DNA of 64,000 nt from Echinarachnius parma (GCA_037951105.1 JBAMJV010010069.1:51112-115111); one strand, 5' to 3'; counted from the first letter of the stretch, positions 35,435 to 45,478 are shown. Program-made: numbers and translations. The notes: generated from the letters alone by a model not told the origin.

Positions 35435-35520
35435 TCGAGGCTCTGGCAGAACAGCTTTCCGTTCATTTGTTGGTTTGTTTCTTTGTTGATGTTCGGAAAG
35501 CTGTTCTGTCAGATACTCGT
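35435..35520. repeat. Inverted junction between two tRNA cassettes
   Basis: GAGGCTCTGGCAGAACAGCT at about 35438 and AGCTGTTCTGTCAGATACTC near 35500 are the same box in opposite orientations, about 40 bp apart, where the minus and plus cassettes meet head to head. This leaves a shared bidirectional upstream region for the tRNAs at 34925 and 35591. Confidence 0.8.
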
Positions 35521-35590
35521 CTTGAATATTGTTATTTCAGTTTTCACAATCAACTGGTGACTCTATGTGAGGAATAAACACATCCGGTCA

Positions 35591-35661
35591 GCACTGCTGG
35601 TGTAGTGGTATCATGCAAGATTCCCATTCTTGCGACCCGGGTTCGATTCCCGGGCAGTGCA
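35591..35661 (+). tRNA. tRNA-Gly-CCC: tRNA-Gly, anticodon CCC
   Basis: Same 71-nt sequence as the 34925 copy, on the plus strand, preceded by GAGGAATAAACACATCCGGTC and followed immediately by a T7 run. The upstream box CGGAAAGCTGTTCTGTCAGA lies about 70 bp before the 5' end. Its 3' cassette is broken by the foldback element at 35715. Confidence 0.97.
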
Positions 35662-35714
35662 TTTTTTTGTTGCACCACCTTTTCAATCATTCTTCTATTT
35701 AAGTAATGATTAAC

Positions 35715-36096
35715 TTCCAGCGTGTTCACAAACAACAAATTTTCATCCCTTTAATCATGACTAAAGAATCATGACTAATGGCAAGCCCTTTGTGTAAAAA
35801 CTAGATACACTCTGTTTTCTCAGATAAACTCAGTTTTTCTCAGATAAACTCAGTTTATCTCCAGATAAACACAGTTTATCAGAAAAACTCAGTTTATCAG
35901 TTGATAGACTCTGTCTATCTGGGGATAAACTGAGTTTATCTGAGAAAAACTGAGTGTATCTGAGAAAAACATAGTTTATCTAGTTTTTACACAAAGGGCT
36001 TGCCATAGGAATTTTTAATGAGAAGCTGATTCTATAGTCAGCTGCTGATTCTTTAGTCATGATTAAGGGCTGAAAATTTTGTGTGTGAACACGGGG
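35715..36096. mobile_element. Foldback element inserted in a tRNA cassette
   Basis: Both arms are inverted over more than 100 bp: GTGTTCACA..TTTTCAT..CCTTTAATCATGACTAAAG on the left, its inverse on the right, then GGCAAGCCCTTTGTGTAAAA inverted against TTTTACACAAAGGGCTTGCC. The core is a chain of AGATAAACTCAGTTTTTCTC words and inverses. AAC flanks both sides (35712-35714, 36097-36099). Compared with the cassette near 38700 it interrupts the sequence ATGATTAACAACGTA. Confidence 0.85.
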
Positions 36097-36202
36097 AACG
36101 TCTTCCCTCTACTTCTCCAGCCTATTGTTCCTTTTTGAAACTGACGATCTTTTTGTTTTTATATGCCGTTGGTATTGATTTTTGTAGTATTTTTGTTAAG
36201 TT

Positions 36203-36323
36203 ATGTCATTTGTTTACTTGTTTGTGTGTTTGTTTATTTGTTTGTTTGTTTGCTTGCTTGTTTGTTTGTTTGTTTGTTTGTTTGTTTGTTTGTTTGTTTG
36301 TTTGTTTGTTTGTTTGTTTGTTG
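36203..36323. repeat. (TTTG)n microsatellite
   Basis: About 25 TTTG units with a few TTGC changes, the longest of the TTTG/CAAA tracts that occur at the same place in nearly every tRNA cassette. Frames read as C/L/F/V repeats. Confidence 0.95.
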
Positions 36324-36426
36324 ATGTTCGGAAAGCTGTTCTGTCAGAGTCTCGACTTGAATTGACTTATTTCAGTTTTTCACAATCAACTGTTGATTCC
36401 ATGTGAGGAATACACGCATCCCGTCA

Positions 36427-36483
36427 GCGGTATCATGCAAGATTCCCATTCTTGCGACCCGGGTTCGATTCCCGGGCAGTGCA
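36427..36483 (+). pseudogene. tRNA-Gly(CCC) pseudogene, 14-bp internal deletion
   Basis: GTCAGC is joined directly to GGTATCATGCAAG. ACTGCTGGTGTAGT, that is most of the 5' acceptor strand and the start of the D arm with the A box, is missing. The anticodon and T arms and the 3' end GGGCAGTGCA are normal, and the cassette flanks are intact. Confidence 0.93.
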
Positions 36484-36831
36484 AATGTTTTAGTTCCTAC
36501 CTCTTTATGCAATATCATTATTTTCAGGCATTCTTATAATTTGTATAAATCGTTATTTATATGATTCTGCTCGTTACTCCTCCAGCATGTTTTTTATTTT
36601 TTATTTTGTTTACAATTTCTGTTAATATTGTTGTAAAGTTATGTAGATATTTTTTTCTTTTTGATTATTTTTTGTTTGTTCGTTCGTTCGTTTGTTCGTT
36701 CTTTCATTTGTTTCTTTGTTAGTTGATGTTCGGAAAGCTCTTCTGTCAGAGCCTCGTCAGAGGCTCGCTCGACTTGAATGTTTTTATTTCATTTTTTCAC
36801 ATTCCATGTGAGGAATAAACACATCCGGTCA

Positions 36832-36902
36832 GCACTGCTGGTGTAGTGGTATCATGCAAGATTCCCATTCTTGCGACCCGGGTTCGATTCCCGGGCAGTG
36901 CA
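36832..36902 (+). tRNA. tRNA-Gly-CCC: tRNA-Gly, anticodon CCC
   Basis: Full 71-nt copy identical to the consensus of the array, with intact A and B boxes and a T5 terminator starting two bases after the 3' end. The upstream box at about 36730 carries a short GAGCCTCGTCAGAGGCTCGC inverted expansion not seen in most copies. Confidence 0.97.
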
Positions 36903-37072
36903 CTTTTTAAAATTTTTATTGAACCGCCTCTTATAATTTTGTATTTAATCCAATCATTCTTCTTTCTAAGTAATATATATAACAATGTATCTGCATTCTC
37001 TTATTATTTCTCCAGCGTCTTGTTTCTTTTTTAAACTGACGATGTTCTGTTGTTATCATTTGTAAATATTTT

Positions 37073-37078
37073 CAGTGC
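37073..37078 (-). pseudogene. Vestige of a deleted tRNA-Gly
   Basis: CAGTGC followed by a normal cassette upstream region (GATGCGTTTATTCCTC, GAGGCTCTGCCAGAACAGC at 37127) marks where a minus-strand tRNA should be. The tRNA body and its 3' flank are gone, the break joining the end of the neighbouring plus cassette. Confidence 0.7.
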
Positions 37079-37437
37079 TATCGGGATGCGTTTATTCCTC
37101 CCATGAATGTGAAAAAATTGACGAGGCTCTGCCAGAACAGCTTTCCGAACACCAACAAACAAACAAATAAATGAACGATCGAACGAACAAAAACAAAAAA
37201 GCATGCAAACAAACAAACTAACAAACAAACAAACAAAAAATGACAAAACAACAACAACAACAAAATCATCGACAACAGCATTTAAAAACAATAACAACAA
37301 AATCACCCCAGTTTAAAAAAGAAACAATACGCTGGAGAAGTAAAGAGGAAATACACACTGTTATACCGTGTATTAGATAGAAGAATTATTAGATGAAGTA
37401 ATTGTTTAAGAGGCGGTGTAATAAACAACAAAATAAT

Positions 37438-37508
37438 TGCACTGCCCGGGAATCGAATCCGGGTCGCAAGAATGGGAATCTTGCATGATACCACTACACC
37501 AGCAGTGC
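37438..37508 (-). tRNA. tRNA-Gly-CCC: tRNA-Gly(CCC) with altered T arm
   Basis: Full-length copy whose only difference is in the T arm: the minus strand reads CCGGATTCGATTCC, so the conserved G53 is A and the G53-C61 pair becomes A-C. That pair is nearly invariant and lies in the B box (GGTTCGANNCC), so both transcription and folding may be weakened. Acceptor, D and anticodon arms are normal. A TTTT terminator follows. Confidence 0.85.
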
Positions 37509-37865
37509 TGCCGGGATGCGTGTATTCCTCACATGGAGTCACCAGTTGATAGTGAAAAAATGAAATAAAAACATTCAAGTCGAGCCTCTGACGAGGCTCT
37601 GACAGAAGAGCTTTCCGAACATCAACTAACAAAGAAACAAATGAAAGAACGAACGAAGGAACAAACAAAAAATAAACGAAAAGAAAAACATATCTACATA
37701 ACTTTACAACAATATTAACAGAAATTGTTAAAATTAAATTAAAAAAAAACAAAAAAAAACATGCTGGAGAAGTAACGAGCAGAGTCATATAAATAACGAT
37801 GTATACAAATTATAAGAATGTCTGAAAATAACGATAATGCATAAAGAGGTAGGCACTAAAAAGAG

Positions 37866-37936
37866 TGCACTGCCCGGGAATCGAACCCGGGTCGCAAGAA
37901 TGGGAATCTTGCATGATACCACTACACCAGCAGTGC
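37866..37936 (-). tRNA. tRNA-Gly-CCC: tRNA-Gly, anticodon CCC
   Basis: Consensus copy with all four stems paired, CCC anticodon, intact A/B boxes and a T5 terminator (CTCTTTTTAG on the minus strand). The conserved upstream box lies about 72 bp upstream. Confidence 0.97.
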
Positions 37937-38321
37937 TGACGGTATGCGTTAATTCCACACAGAATCACCAGTTGATTGTGAAAACTGAAATAAACAAAAA
38001 TATTCAAGTCGAAACTCTGACAGAACAGATTTCCGAACATCAACAAACACATAAAGAAATGTTTAACAAACAAACAAGCAACAAAAAACAAATAAACAAA
38101 CAAACAAATAACTACATTACTGAAAACAAAAATAACAACAGAATCATTACCGGCAATATATACAAATGATAACTACAAAACATTGTCAGTTAATAAAGAA
38201 ACAATACACTGGAGAAGTACAGAGGAAGACAAGTAAATCGTTATATATTAGATAGAAGAATGATTGGATGAAATAATTATTGAGAAAGAGGCGGTACAAT
38301 AAAAAAAAAGAAAAAAAGAAC

Positions 38322-38392
38322 TGCACTGCCCGGGAATCGAACCCGGGTCGCATGAATGGGAATCTTGCATGATACCACTACACCAGCAGCGC
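38322..38392 (-). tRNA. tRNA-Gly-CCC: tRNA-Gly(CCC) with anticodon-stem mismatch
   Basis: Two changes from consensus. The 5' acceptor strand is GCGCTGC, giving a tolerable G-U pair with GCAGTGC, and the 3' anticodon strand is TCATG instead of TCTTG, giving an A-A mismatch at 29-41. A and B boxes are intact and T runs follow. Likely transcribed but less stable. Confidence 0.85.
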
Positions 38393-38774
38393 GGACGGGA
38401 TGCGTTTATTCCTCACATGGAATCACCAGTTGATTGTGAAAAAATTGACTAAGAATAGTCAAGTCGAGGCTCTGCCAGAACAGCTTTCCGAACATCAACA
38501 AACAAACAAATGAACAAACAAGCAAACAAACAAAAACACATAAACAAACAAACAATCAAATAACTACATTACTAAAAAAAAACACAAAACCACAAAAATC
38601 AACACCAACGACATATAAAAACAATAACAACAAAAACATCGTCAGTTTAAAAAATAAACAATAGGCTGGAGAAGTAGAGGGTAGACAAATACGTTGTTAA
38701 TCATTACTTAAATAGAAGAATGATTTAATAAAATAATATTGTTTAAGAGGCGGTTCAATTACACAAAAGAAAAG

Positions 38775-38845
38775 TGCACTGCCCGGGAATCGAACCCGGG
38801 TCGCAAGAATGGGAATCTTGCATGATACCACTACACCAGCAGTGC
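38775..38845 (-). tRNA. tRNA-Gly-CCC: tRNA-Gly, anticodon CCC, beside a LINE tail
   Basis: Consensus copy with normal stems, CCC anticodon and TTTT terminator. Unlike the others it has lost the cassette's upstream region: only TCCCGTCA remains before the 3' tail of the LINE at 38854. If the upstream box matters, this copy would be affected. Confidence 0.96.
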
Positions 38846-39382
38846 TGACGGGATTCAAGTTTTTCAAGTTTCAAGTTTCAAGTTTATTTATTTATCTTTC
38901 TTATATAACACACATTACAAATATGTCATGAACATAGCAAATTAACAAAACAAAAATATGGCGTTACAATAGAAAGATGAGGTGACCTTGTTTGAAAGCA
39001 GAGCTTGTGGAATTAAGGTCCCTCGTATGTATCGTATGGGTATGTCAAGATAGACAAACTCATCAAATAAAAGTACTACATGCATTAAAATGCTTACAAA
39101 CTAAACTAACTAATGAACTGAAAAAGATATAAACATAAATAAGTGTGATAAAAACTACTGACTACTAAATAATGACTATTTACAGGAAAAGCAGGAAAAT
39201 ACTACGAGTAACAGGACAAAATACAAGGTAGTGGGAGAGAGAGGGGCAATACAGACTGAAACACAGACAGAACAAAACAAGACAGACAGTTGATTTGAGA
39301 AACAGGAGTAGAATTAGAAGTAAGCAGACCTATATATAGCAAATAATTTTCCTACATTGTATATAATGATTAAAAAAAAAAA

Positions 39383-42300
39383 CTATAAATCTAGGCAATA
39401 TCGACTCAAAAAAAGTAACTTCAGTTTGCGCTTAAAAACATAAGTACTGACCGATTGCGCTATTCTTGGTTCAAGGGAGTTCCAAAACCTAGGTCCAGTA
39501 GACCCCAATGTCGTCAGGGCGAATTGTGTTCTAACAAGAGGTAAATGATATGCTTGCGCGTGTCGTGTAGAATAATTATGAACTTGGTTATTTTTCTTAA
39601 ATATTCGGGCCAAGGCTACTGGCAGCAAACCTGCATTCAAATCATACATAAGAGCTCCTAGTTGTAAATAATAAATATCTTCAACTTTCAAAACACTACT
39701 ATTATTAAAAAGGACATCGGTATGTGCAAGATAATGAGTATTACAAACAATTCTTATTACTCTTTTCTGTACCAAAAGTAATTTTTCTAGTTGAGATTTT
39801 AACGAGTTACCCCAAGCAAGTACACCATAGTTTAAATATGGCAAAATTATAAAGTTGTATATAATATACGTAAAATACTTTGAGGGAACACAAATTTTAA
39901 TTTATAGATTACACCAGTATTTCTTGACAATAATTTACAAAGTTGACCAATATGGTGCTTCCAATTTAAATGTTCATCAATAAACAAGCCAAGAAATTTA
40001 AATGTAGGTACCCTTTCAATTTCAACACCATTGAACATTACATTTCCAGGCAATATACTCAAGGAATTACTAAAGAGCATATAGTTGGTTTTTTTTAGAT
40101 TTAAAGACAGCTTATTTGCATGAATCCACAAAGTCACATTAGTCAACTCAGAGTTTACAGTCTGTAAAAGAGTTTGAGGGTTTTTGTGAGAGAAAAATAC
40201 ACTTGAGTCATCTGCAAATAAAATGAATGATAACATCTCTGAGGAAAACTGAAAGTCGTTTATATACACAATAAACAAAAGCGGGCCTAGAAGGGATCCC
40301 TGTGGGACTCCACAGGTGACGCCCCGCATACCTGAATCAGTTCCATTCAAAGAAACAAACTGTTTCCTATCTGTTAAGTAGCTCCTAAACCAATCTAATG
40401 CTCTTCCCCTTACACCATAATGGCCCAGTTTATTCAATAAAATATCATGATTAACAGTATCAAAAGCTTTAGAGTAGTCTAAAAAGACACCAACAGTATG
40501 CATGCGATTATCTAAGGCACTGGATATCTTATCCACTAAATGTAAAATTGCATGAGTTGTTGTGTGTTTTTCACGAAAACCAAACTGAAAATTTGACAAA
40601 ATATTAACATTCTTCAAAAATGTTATTGTCCGGGTATACATTAAAGGGGTATTCCGGGCCTGATAAAACCATTCGTTATTTGAATAAGCAGAATAAGAGG
40701 CATAATTGGTGAAAATTTGATCAAAATCAGACAAGAAACACGGGAGCTATACCTATTTGAACATCATGTAGTAATGAACGATCGTTTCAAAATTGCCGCC
40801 ATATGCAACATCATTGACGAGCAACTCGCCATGGCTTTAGTACATGAAAGTACACTTATTTCTCATTTTCGTTGCTAAAAATTAATTTTTTTCTGCTTGT
40901 TTTCACGAATTCATAGAAGAATATTGATGGGCCAACCTCTTTGGAATTTGTAAGCTCATAAATTTGCTTTGTTATTAAGAAAATTTAAATTTTGTAAAAT
41001 TTCCATGTAGAAGTCAAAATGGCTGCAGCTCGCAAGTGACGTCACGATCGATAGCAATTGCGAACGATACTAAAAATCGGAGCAAAGTTCATCCTGTCAT
41101 AACTTTGTTATTGCTCTACCGTTTCGGCTCAGATTTTCGATCATGATTCTTCATATTCGCTTCATTTTATAGCAAACATCACATTTTTGGGGTGGAATTC
41201 CCCTTTATTAACTTCTCAAGAATTTTAGAAAATGAAGTTAACAAAGAAATAGGACGATAATTATTTAACATAAGGGCATCACCCTTTTTAAAAATTGGTA
41301 CAACCTTTGCAATTTTCATTTTCATGGGTACAACACCAGTGGTTAATGATAAATTAAATATGTGTACGAGGGGTTGTACAATACCTACAATTACATTTTT
41401 TATCAATTCATTTGTTACATTGTCACAACCTGGACTTTTCTTATTCTTCAAAGAATGTACAATATCAAGCAATTCTTCTACAGTCGTTGGCATTACAAAT
41501 AAACTATTATAATTAGGGTTTCCTAAAAAAGATTGAAATGTTTTCCGAGACTCTGGAATATCACGTGACAAATTATGGCCAATATTACAAAAATATTCAT
41601 TAAATTTGTCTACAATAATTTCCAAATCATCAATTATATTTCCATCAACATTTAATTTACTTACATCAGACGCTCTCTGCTTTGACTTAAAAACTTTCCT
41701 GATCACTTTCCATGTCCATTTAATATTATTATGTGTTGCCTGGAATTGAGCGAAATAATACTGCTTCTTATAGCAGCACGTAAAACGGAAGTAAGAGTAT
41801 TCCGATAACTACTATATTTCCTACGAGATGATTGAGATTTACTTATCTTATACTTATAGTACAACTTATTTTTCCTATTTATTGACCTCAATATAGAATT
41901 GGTTATCCATGGCAACCGAGGGGTTGTTCTACGATTCTTACTATTACATTTACACAAAGGTACATTTTTATCATACAACAAAAAGAAAGTATTCAAAAAT
42001 TGATCATATGAGCTATCAACGTCATTATCACGTAATACTTCACTCCAATCAGTTGCTAGTAACTCGTCTCTTAATTTAGCAATACTGGAATGATTACTTT
42101 TCCGAACATATCTATTACTCGAAGTATTACAAATATTTCTACCGAAGGACACCTTCGCATATACTGGAAAGTGGTCGGACAAATCTGAAATGATAATACC
42201 CGCATCTGGGAAAGGTCGTACATTAGTAAAGATGTTATCAATGAGAGTAGAAGAAGTGTCCGTAACTCTAGTAGGTTTAGTAATTAAAGGCAATAAAGAG

Positions 42301-42966
42301 AAAGATACACACATATTCAAAAAGTCACGCACGTTTACATTCTCATCGTGCTGAAGAAGATTAATGTTATAATCACCCATGACAAAAACTGTTTTATTTA
42401 AAAATATTGAATTTGACAACACAGATTGCATTTCATTAATAAACAAATTCACATTACCTTGTGGCGGTCTATAAACGACCCCAATTATAGCATATCGCCT
42501 GCCGGGAATAAACAATTCTACAAAAATACTTTCCATTAGATCAGTCATTACATTAACTTCATTTAAGATTTGGTAATTCAACTGCGTGGGGACATACAGC
42601 GCGACACCTCCTCCCCTCCTATCTTGTCGATTATTCACAATTAAATTTTTTACCTGGAATAGAAAATACATTTCCTTCACTTTCACCTAATAACCAAGTT
42701 TCAGAGATTCCTATAACCATAGAACTGTAGCACAAGTTCCGCAAAAATACATTTAATTTATCAAAATTTGCTTGCATGCTACGAACATTAAAATGAAGAA
42801 GAGAAAAATCGTTATTACCAGAATTACCCATCTTATGAGAGATTTGGCTTTCTGTGCAATAATTACAATGACTTATGCCTGCGCCATTTCCTTCACCAAG
42901 ATCATACTCTAATGAGTCTACGCTAGATTCAAGATAGTTACATATATCATCATCGTTTGTACCCAT
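39383..42966 (-). pseudogene. LINE endonuclease-reverse transcriptase, broken
   Basis: Encoded order: AP endonuclease start (LLHFNVRSMQANFDKL, ISETWL) at 42850-42690, then GGGVALYV, VVYRPP, MGDYNINLL, TKPTRVTDTSSTLIDN, SDLSDHFPV to 42160, RT fingers (KSPGCDNV, PIFKKGD, NNYRPISLL) at 41430-41230, FGFREKH, YSKAFDTVNH, VPQGSLLGPLLF and catalytic FADDSSVFF to 40170, and a C-terminal thumb ending CLDL. Breaks: one extra A in a six-A run near 42653, a frameshift near 41770, the insertion at 40643-41206 and a frameshift at about 39845. Cannot encode an active protein. The Jockey/CR1/L2 group is the best fit by motif wording. Confidence 0.9.
40643..41206. mobile_element. 564-bp ITR element inserted in the LINE reverse transcriptase
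   Basis: AAAGGGGTATTCC at one end and GGAATTCCCCTTT at the other are inverted (one mismatch). ATT at 40640-40642 is repeated at 41207-41209, and removing the element plus one ATT rejoins the RT frame between its LEKL and YTR residues without a shift. No coding capacity. Its length is close to the ~560-bp elements at 30.0, 44.0 and 63.2 kb, although the internal sequence is different. Confidence 0.9.
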
Positions 42967-43052
42967 AATTTACAGATTCATACCTGCATGGAGTGCAATA
43001 CAATTGAAAATGAATGACATAGAAAGGCAGCATACTACGCAAAAAGGCAAAG

Positions 43053-43235
43053 TGATATTCACTAACTCATTGCACTCACTTTGTACACGGTTTTGACGGT
43101 CCAGTGGATAATTTAACATCTGAACACTACAATCGTAAATATCTTTTTAACAAAAGGGAAATTTGAAAAACCGAAACCTAATACAACAATGTATGAGGAT
43201 TTGGACAATGTTACTAGATCCTGTTAATAATTCGC
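43053..43235. repeat. Interspersed repeat, copy 2 (partner at 9266-9520)
   Basis: Matches the 9.3-kb copy from GATATTCACTAACTCATTGC through GAAAAACCGAAACCT, then both share TATGAGG and GACAATGTTACTA. This copy ends in ATCCTGTTAA, a decayed CCCTTTAA end. It lies just upstream of the LINE start, so a LINE 5' UTR origin cannot be excluded. Confidence 0.75.
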
Positions 43236-44036
43236 TTCAAATGCTTACTTCAGGATGAATATAAATAAATATATATTGATAAATTGATAAAGTAATATTG
43301 ATTAATTTTAAAACTAATTATTTTTGACAATGTCCGATCGACTGATCGTGTAATAATATGTTTACAGCATCATTGTTTACTGACAAAAGGGTTGTAAATA
43401 ACATACGTATTATTCAAGAGAACATATCGGATGCTGGCGTAAAAAATTGTGATTGAATATGAAATTGACAATCATTTCCTTCGTTTTTTTCCCCTCAGTT
43501 ATAGTCAGACTTGCTACTGACAGCCGCACGTCATCTTGTACGAGCTGTCATCAGGCGAGGCAGCTAGGCAGCCGAGAGTAGCGGGGGATGGAGAACTCAT
43601 CAAGCGCCCCACGTCGCCGCTGCTCTGCGAACCAAACAAAGACTTGCCTTGTAGTGTAGACTCTCTGCTCTAAGCTTATAACAAGGCATCAAATTGGGAG
43701 ATTGAGAAATAAAAAGACTTATTAAAGGGAAAAGGAAAGAACCTCAGAAGTGAAAGGTTAAAGTGAACGAGAACTTGACAAGCACCTTGTCTGTATTCGT
43801 CGCTCCCGTATATAGCGTTTAAACTGAAATCTCATCAATTTCGTGGAGGTTACACCGCCGGATCACCTTGGTGTTTCATTTATTTGGGGTCAAGCCTAGC
43901 TAGGTAGATGTGTTAGACTTGATGGGAACTAAAAACAGAAAAGGGGGAGTACAAATGCGTTTAGATATGTATACCGATAACCAATGATGTGTGTGTATAA
44001 TAGTCTGTACTGCGTTACTACGCAGGAAGATATTCA
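43236..44036. other. Non-coding DNA with a GC-rich patch
   Basis: At 43495-43660 the sequence is GC-richer (CGAGGCAGCTAGGCAGCCGAGAG, CCCCACGTCGCCGCTGC). No exon or promoter arrangement that I can support. Confidence 0.4.
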
Positions 44037-44601
44037 TTAAAGGGCAATGAAACCCAAGCAAAATGTTGCTTTCATAGTCTTGAAGAGATTAAGAAGAATA
44101 ATCTCTGAAGGTTAGAGCATAATCGGGTAAGAAATAAGAAAACTACGGCTCTTTGAAGATGTCCATTTATTCCTATGGGGAACTCAAATTGGCAACGCAC
44201 TCTCATAAGTGTGTGGACAACTCCCCATATGTTTTGTACACAAATGTTCCCATTTTTACAGTTTTCTTCATAGTCCCATTTTTCCATTCCCCCAACTCAT
44301 GATATGTTATGTATAAAAGCATTCTACAAAACATATGTTGAACTCGAACGAAGGGTAAACATACATTTTGAGAAAATTTAACAAAACTGAAATTTTGTGT
44401 ACAAAATGTATGGGGAGTTGTCCACAACTTTGCCAGAGTGCGTTGCCAATTTGAGTCCCTCGAAGAAATACATGGCTCTTTTCAAAGAGCCATAGTTTTC
44501 TTATTTCTTGACCGATTGTGCTCAAATTTTCAGAGATTATTCATTATAGTTAGTGTCTTATAGTGCATACAACAATTTGTCTGGATTTCATTGTCCTTTA
44601 A
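44037..44601. mobile_element. TTAAAGGGCAATGAAA element, copy 1
   Basis: It starts TTAAAGGGCAATGAAACCCA and ends TGGATTTCATTGTCCTTTAA, inverted with few mismatches. Sub-terminal GCTCTTTGAAGA and TCTTTTCAAAGAGC also pair, as do CAACGCACTC..GTGGACAACTCCCCATA and its inverse in the other half, so the element is largely palindromic. 565 bp, non-coding. Copy 2 is at 63187-63757. Confidence 0.9.
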
Positions 44602-45061
44602 GAGTAGTCCATTCAGCATTGATGAGGAAACGGCATGTAAACTGAGTTGACTTGTACCGGTGTTTAATGAGTTTTGATATGGTCATATTTCATTCATGCC
44701 CTGCCCATGCCATGGTCAAGGACTATGGTTGTAATATTTTGGTCATCAAGACTCGCAAACTCCATTCCGATGGACATACATAGTTCGGAAGGGTCAAGAT
44801 CTGGTCAAATATATTATCTATAGTTGTGTTGATATATAATGTGATATCATTATGGTGACCTTATAACATACTCGATAATTAATAAAATCATGCGAAAGGC
44901 GTTTGAGTGCTACCCGTTCAACCGGAATTTGTAAAAATCTGTATCTGAAATTAATTAATCATTAATGTAGGCTGCGTCTCTTGGATAGGAACGAAAAGGG
45001 CCGGGCCCCATACGTAAATACATATAACTGGTTGAGCAAATGGGTGCGTCTGTCAAAATAA
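44602..45061. other. Non-coding DNA, no gene recognised
   Basis: Ordinary AT-rich sequence leading into the CCAA tract. Confidence 0.45.
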
Positions 45062-45478
45062 ACTAACCAACCAACCAACCAACCAACCAACCAACCAACC
45101 AACCAACCAACCAACCAAATAACAAACAAACACACAAACAAACAACCAAACCAACCAACCAACCAACCAACCAACCAACCAACCAACCAACCAACCAACC
45201 AACCAACCAACCAACCAACCAACCAACCAACCAACCAACCAACCAACCAACCAACCAACCAACCAACCAACCAACCAACCAACCAACCAACCAACCAACC
45301 AACCAACCAACCAACCAACCAACCAACCAACCAACCAACCAACCAACCAACCAACCAACCAACCAACACAACCAACCAACCAACCAACCAACCAACCAAC
45401 CAAATAACAAACAACCAACTGCAAACAACCAACCAACCAACCAACCAAATAACAAACAAACAAACAAATCAATCAACA
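45062..45478. repeat. (CCAA)n tetranucleotide repeat, about 410 bp
   Basis: Almost pure CCAA from 45062, interrupted by AAATAACAAACAAACACACA near 45116 and by AACA/CAAA changes near 45367 and 45405. Because the unit is four bases, every frame reads the same tetrapeptide cycle (LVGW on the minus strand), which creates long spurious open frames. Confidence 0.97.

Larger units (their letters stand above)
34600..38853. repeat. tRNA-Gly cassette array (mixed orientation)
   Basis: About ten copies of a cassette. Read in tRNA orientation each has a CAAA/TTTG microsatellite, a box CGGAAAGCTGTTCTGTCAGA, CTCGACTTGAAT, TTTCACAATCAACTG, then ATGTGAGGAATAAAC, the tRNA-Gly, a T run, ACCGCCTCTTAA.., a TCATTCTTCTATCT phrase and TACTTCTCCAGCGTATTG. 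Left to right the tRNA strands are -, -, +, +, +, (deleted -), -, -, -, -. Head-to-head junctions lie at about 35.45 kb and tail-to-tail near 37.05 kb. Confidence 0.9.
38854..42966 (-). mobile_element. CR1/L2-like non-LTR retrotransposon (degenerate)
   Basis: On the minus strand an endonuclease-reverse transcriptase coding region (42966 to 39383) is followed by a 3' UTR of about 500 bp and a tail made of CTTGAAA-type repeats rather than poly-A, as in CR1/L2 elements. The tail stops 8 bp from the 5' end of the tRNA gene at 38845. The 5' limit is uncertain. A repeat shared with 9.3 kb starts at 43053. Confidence 0.85.

Noticed and set aside
34600-38853. CRISPR-like appearance of regularly spaced identical repeats
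   Set aside because: The repeated units are tRNA-Gly genes with duplicated flanks in both orientations in animal DNA. No short direct-repeat/spacer structure exists.
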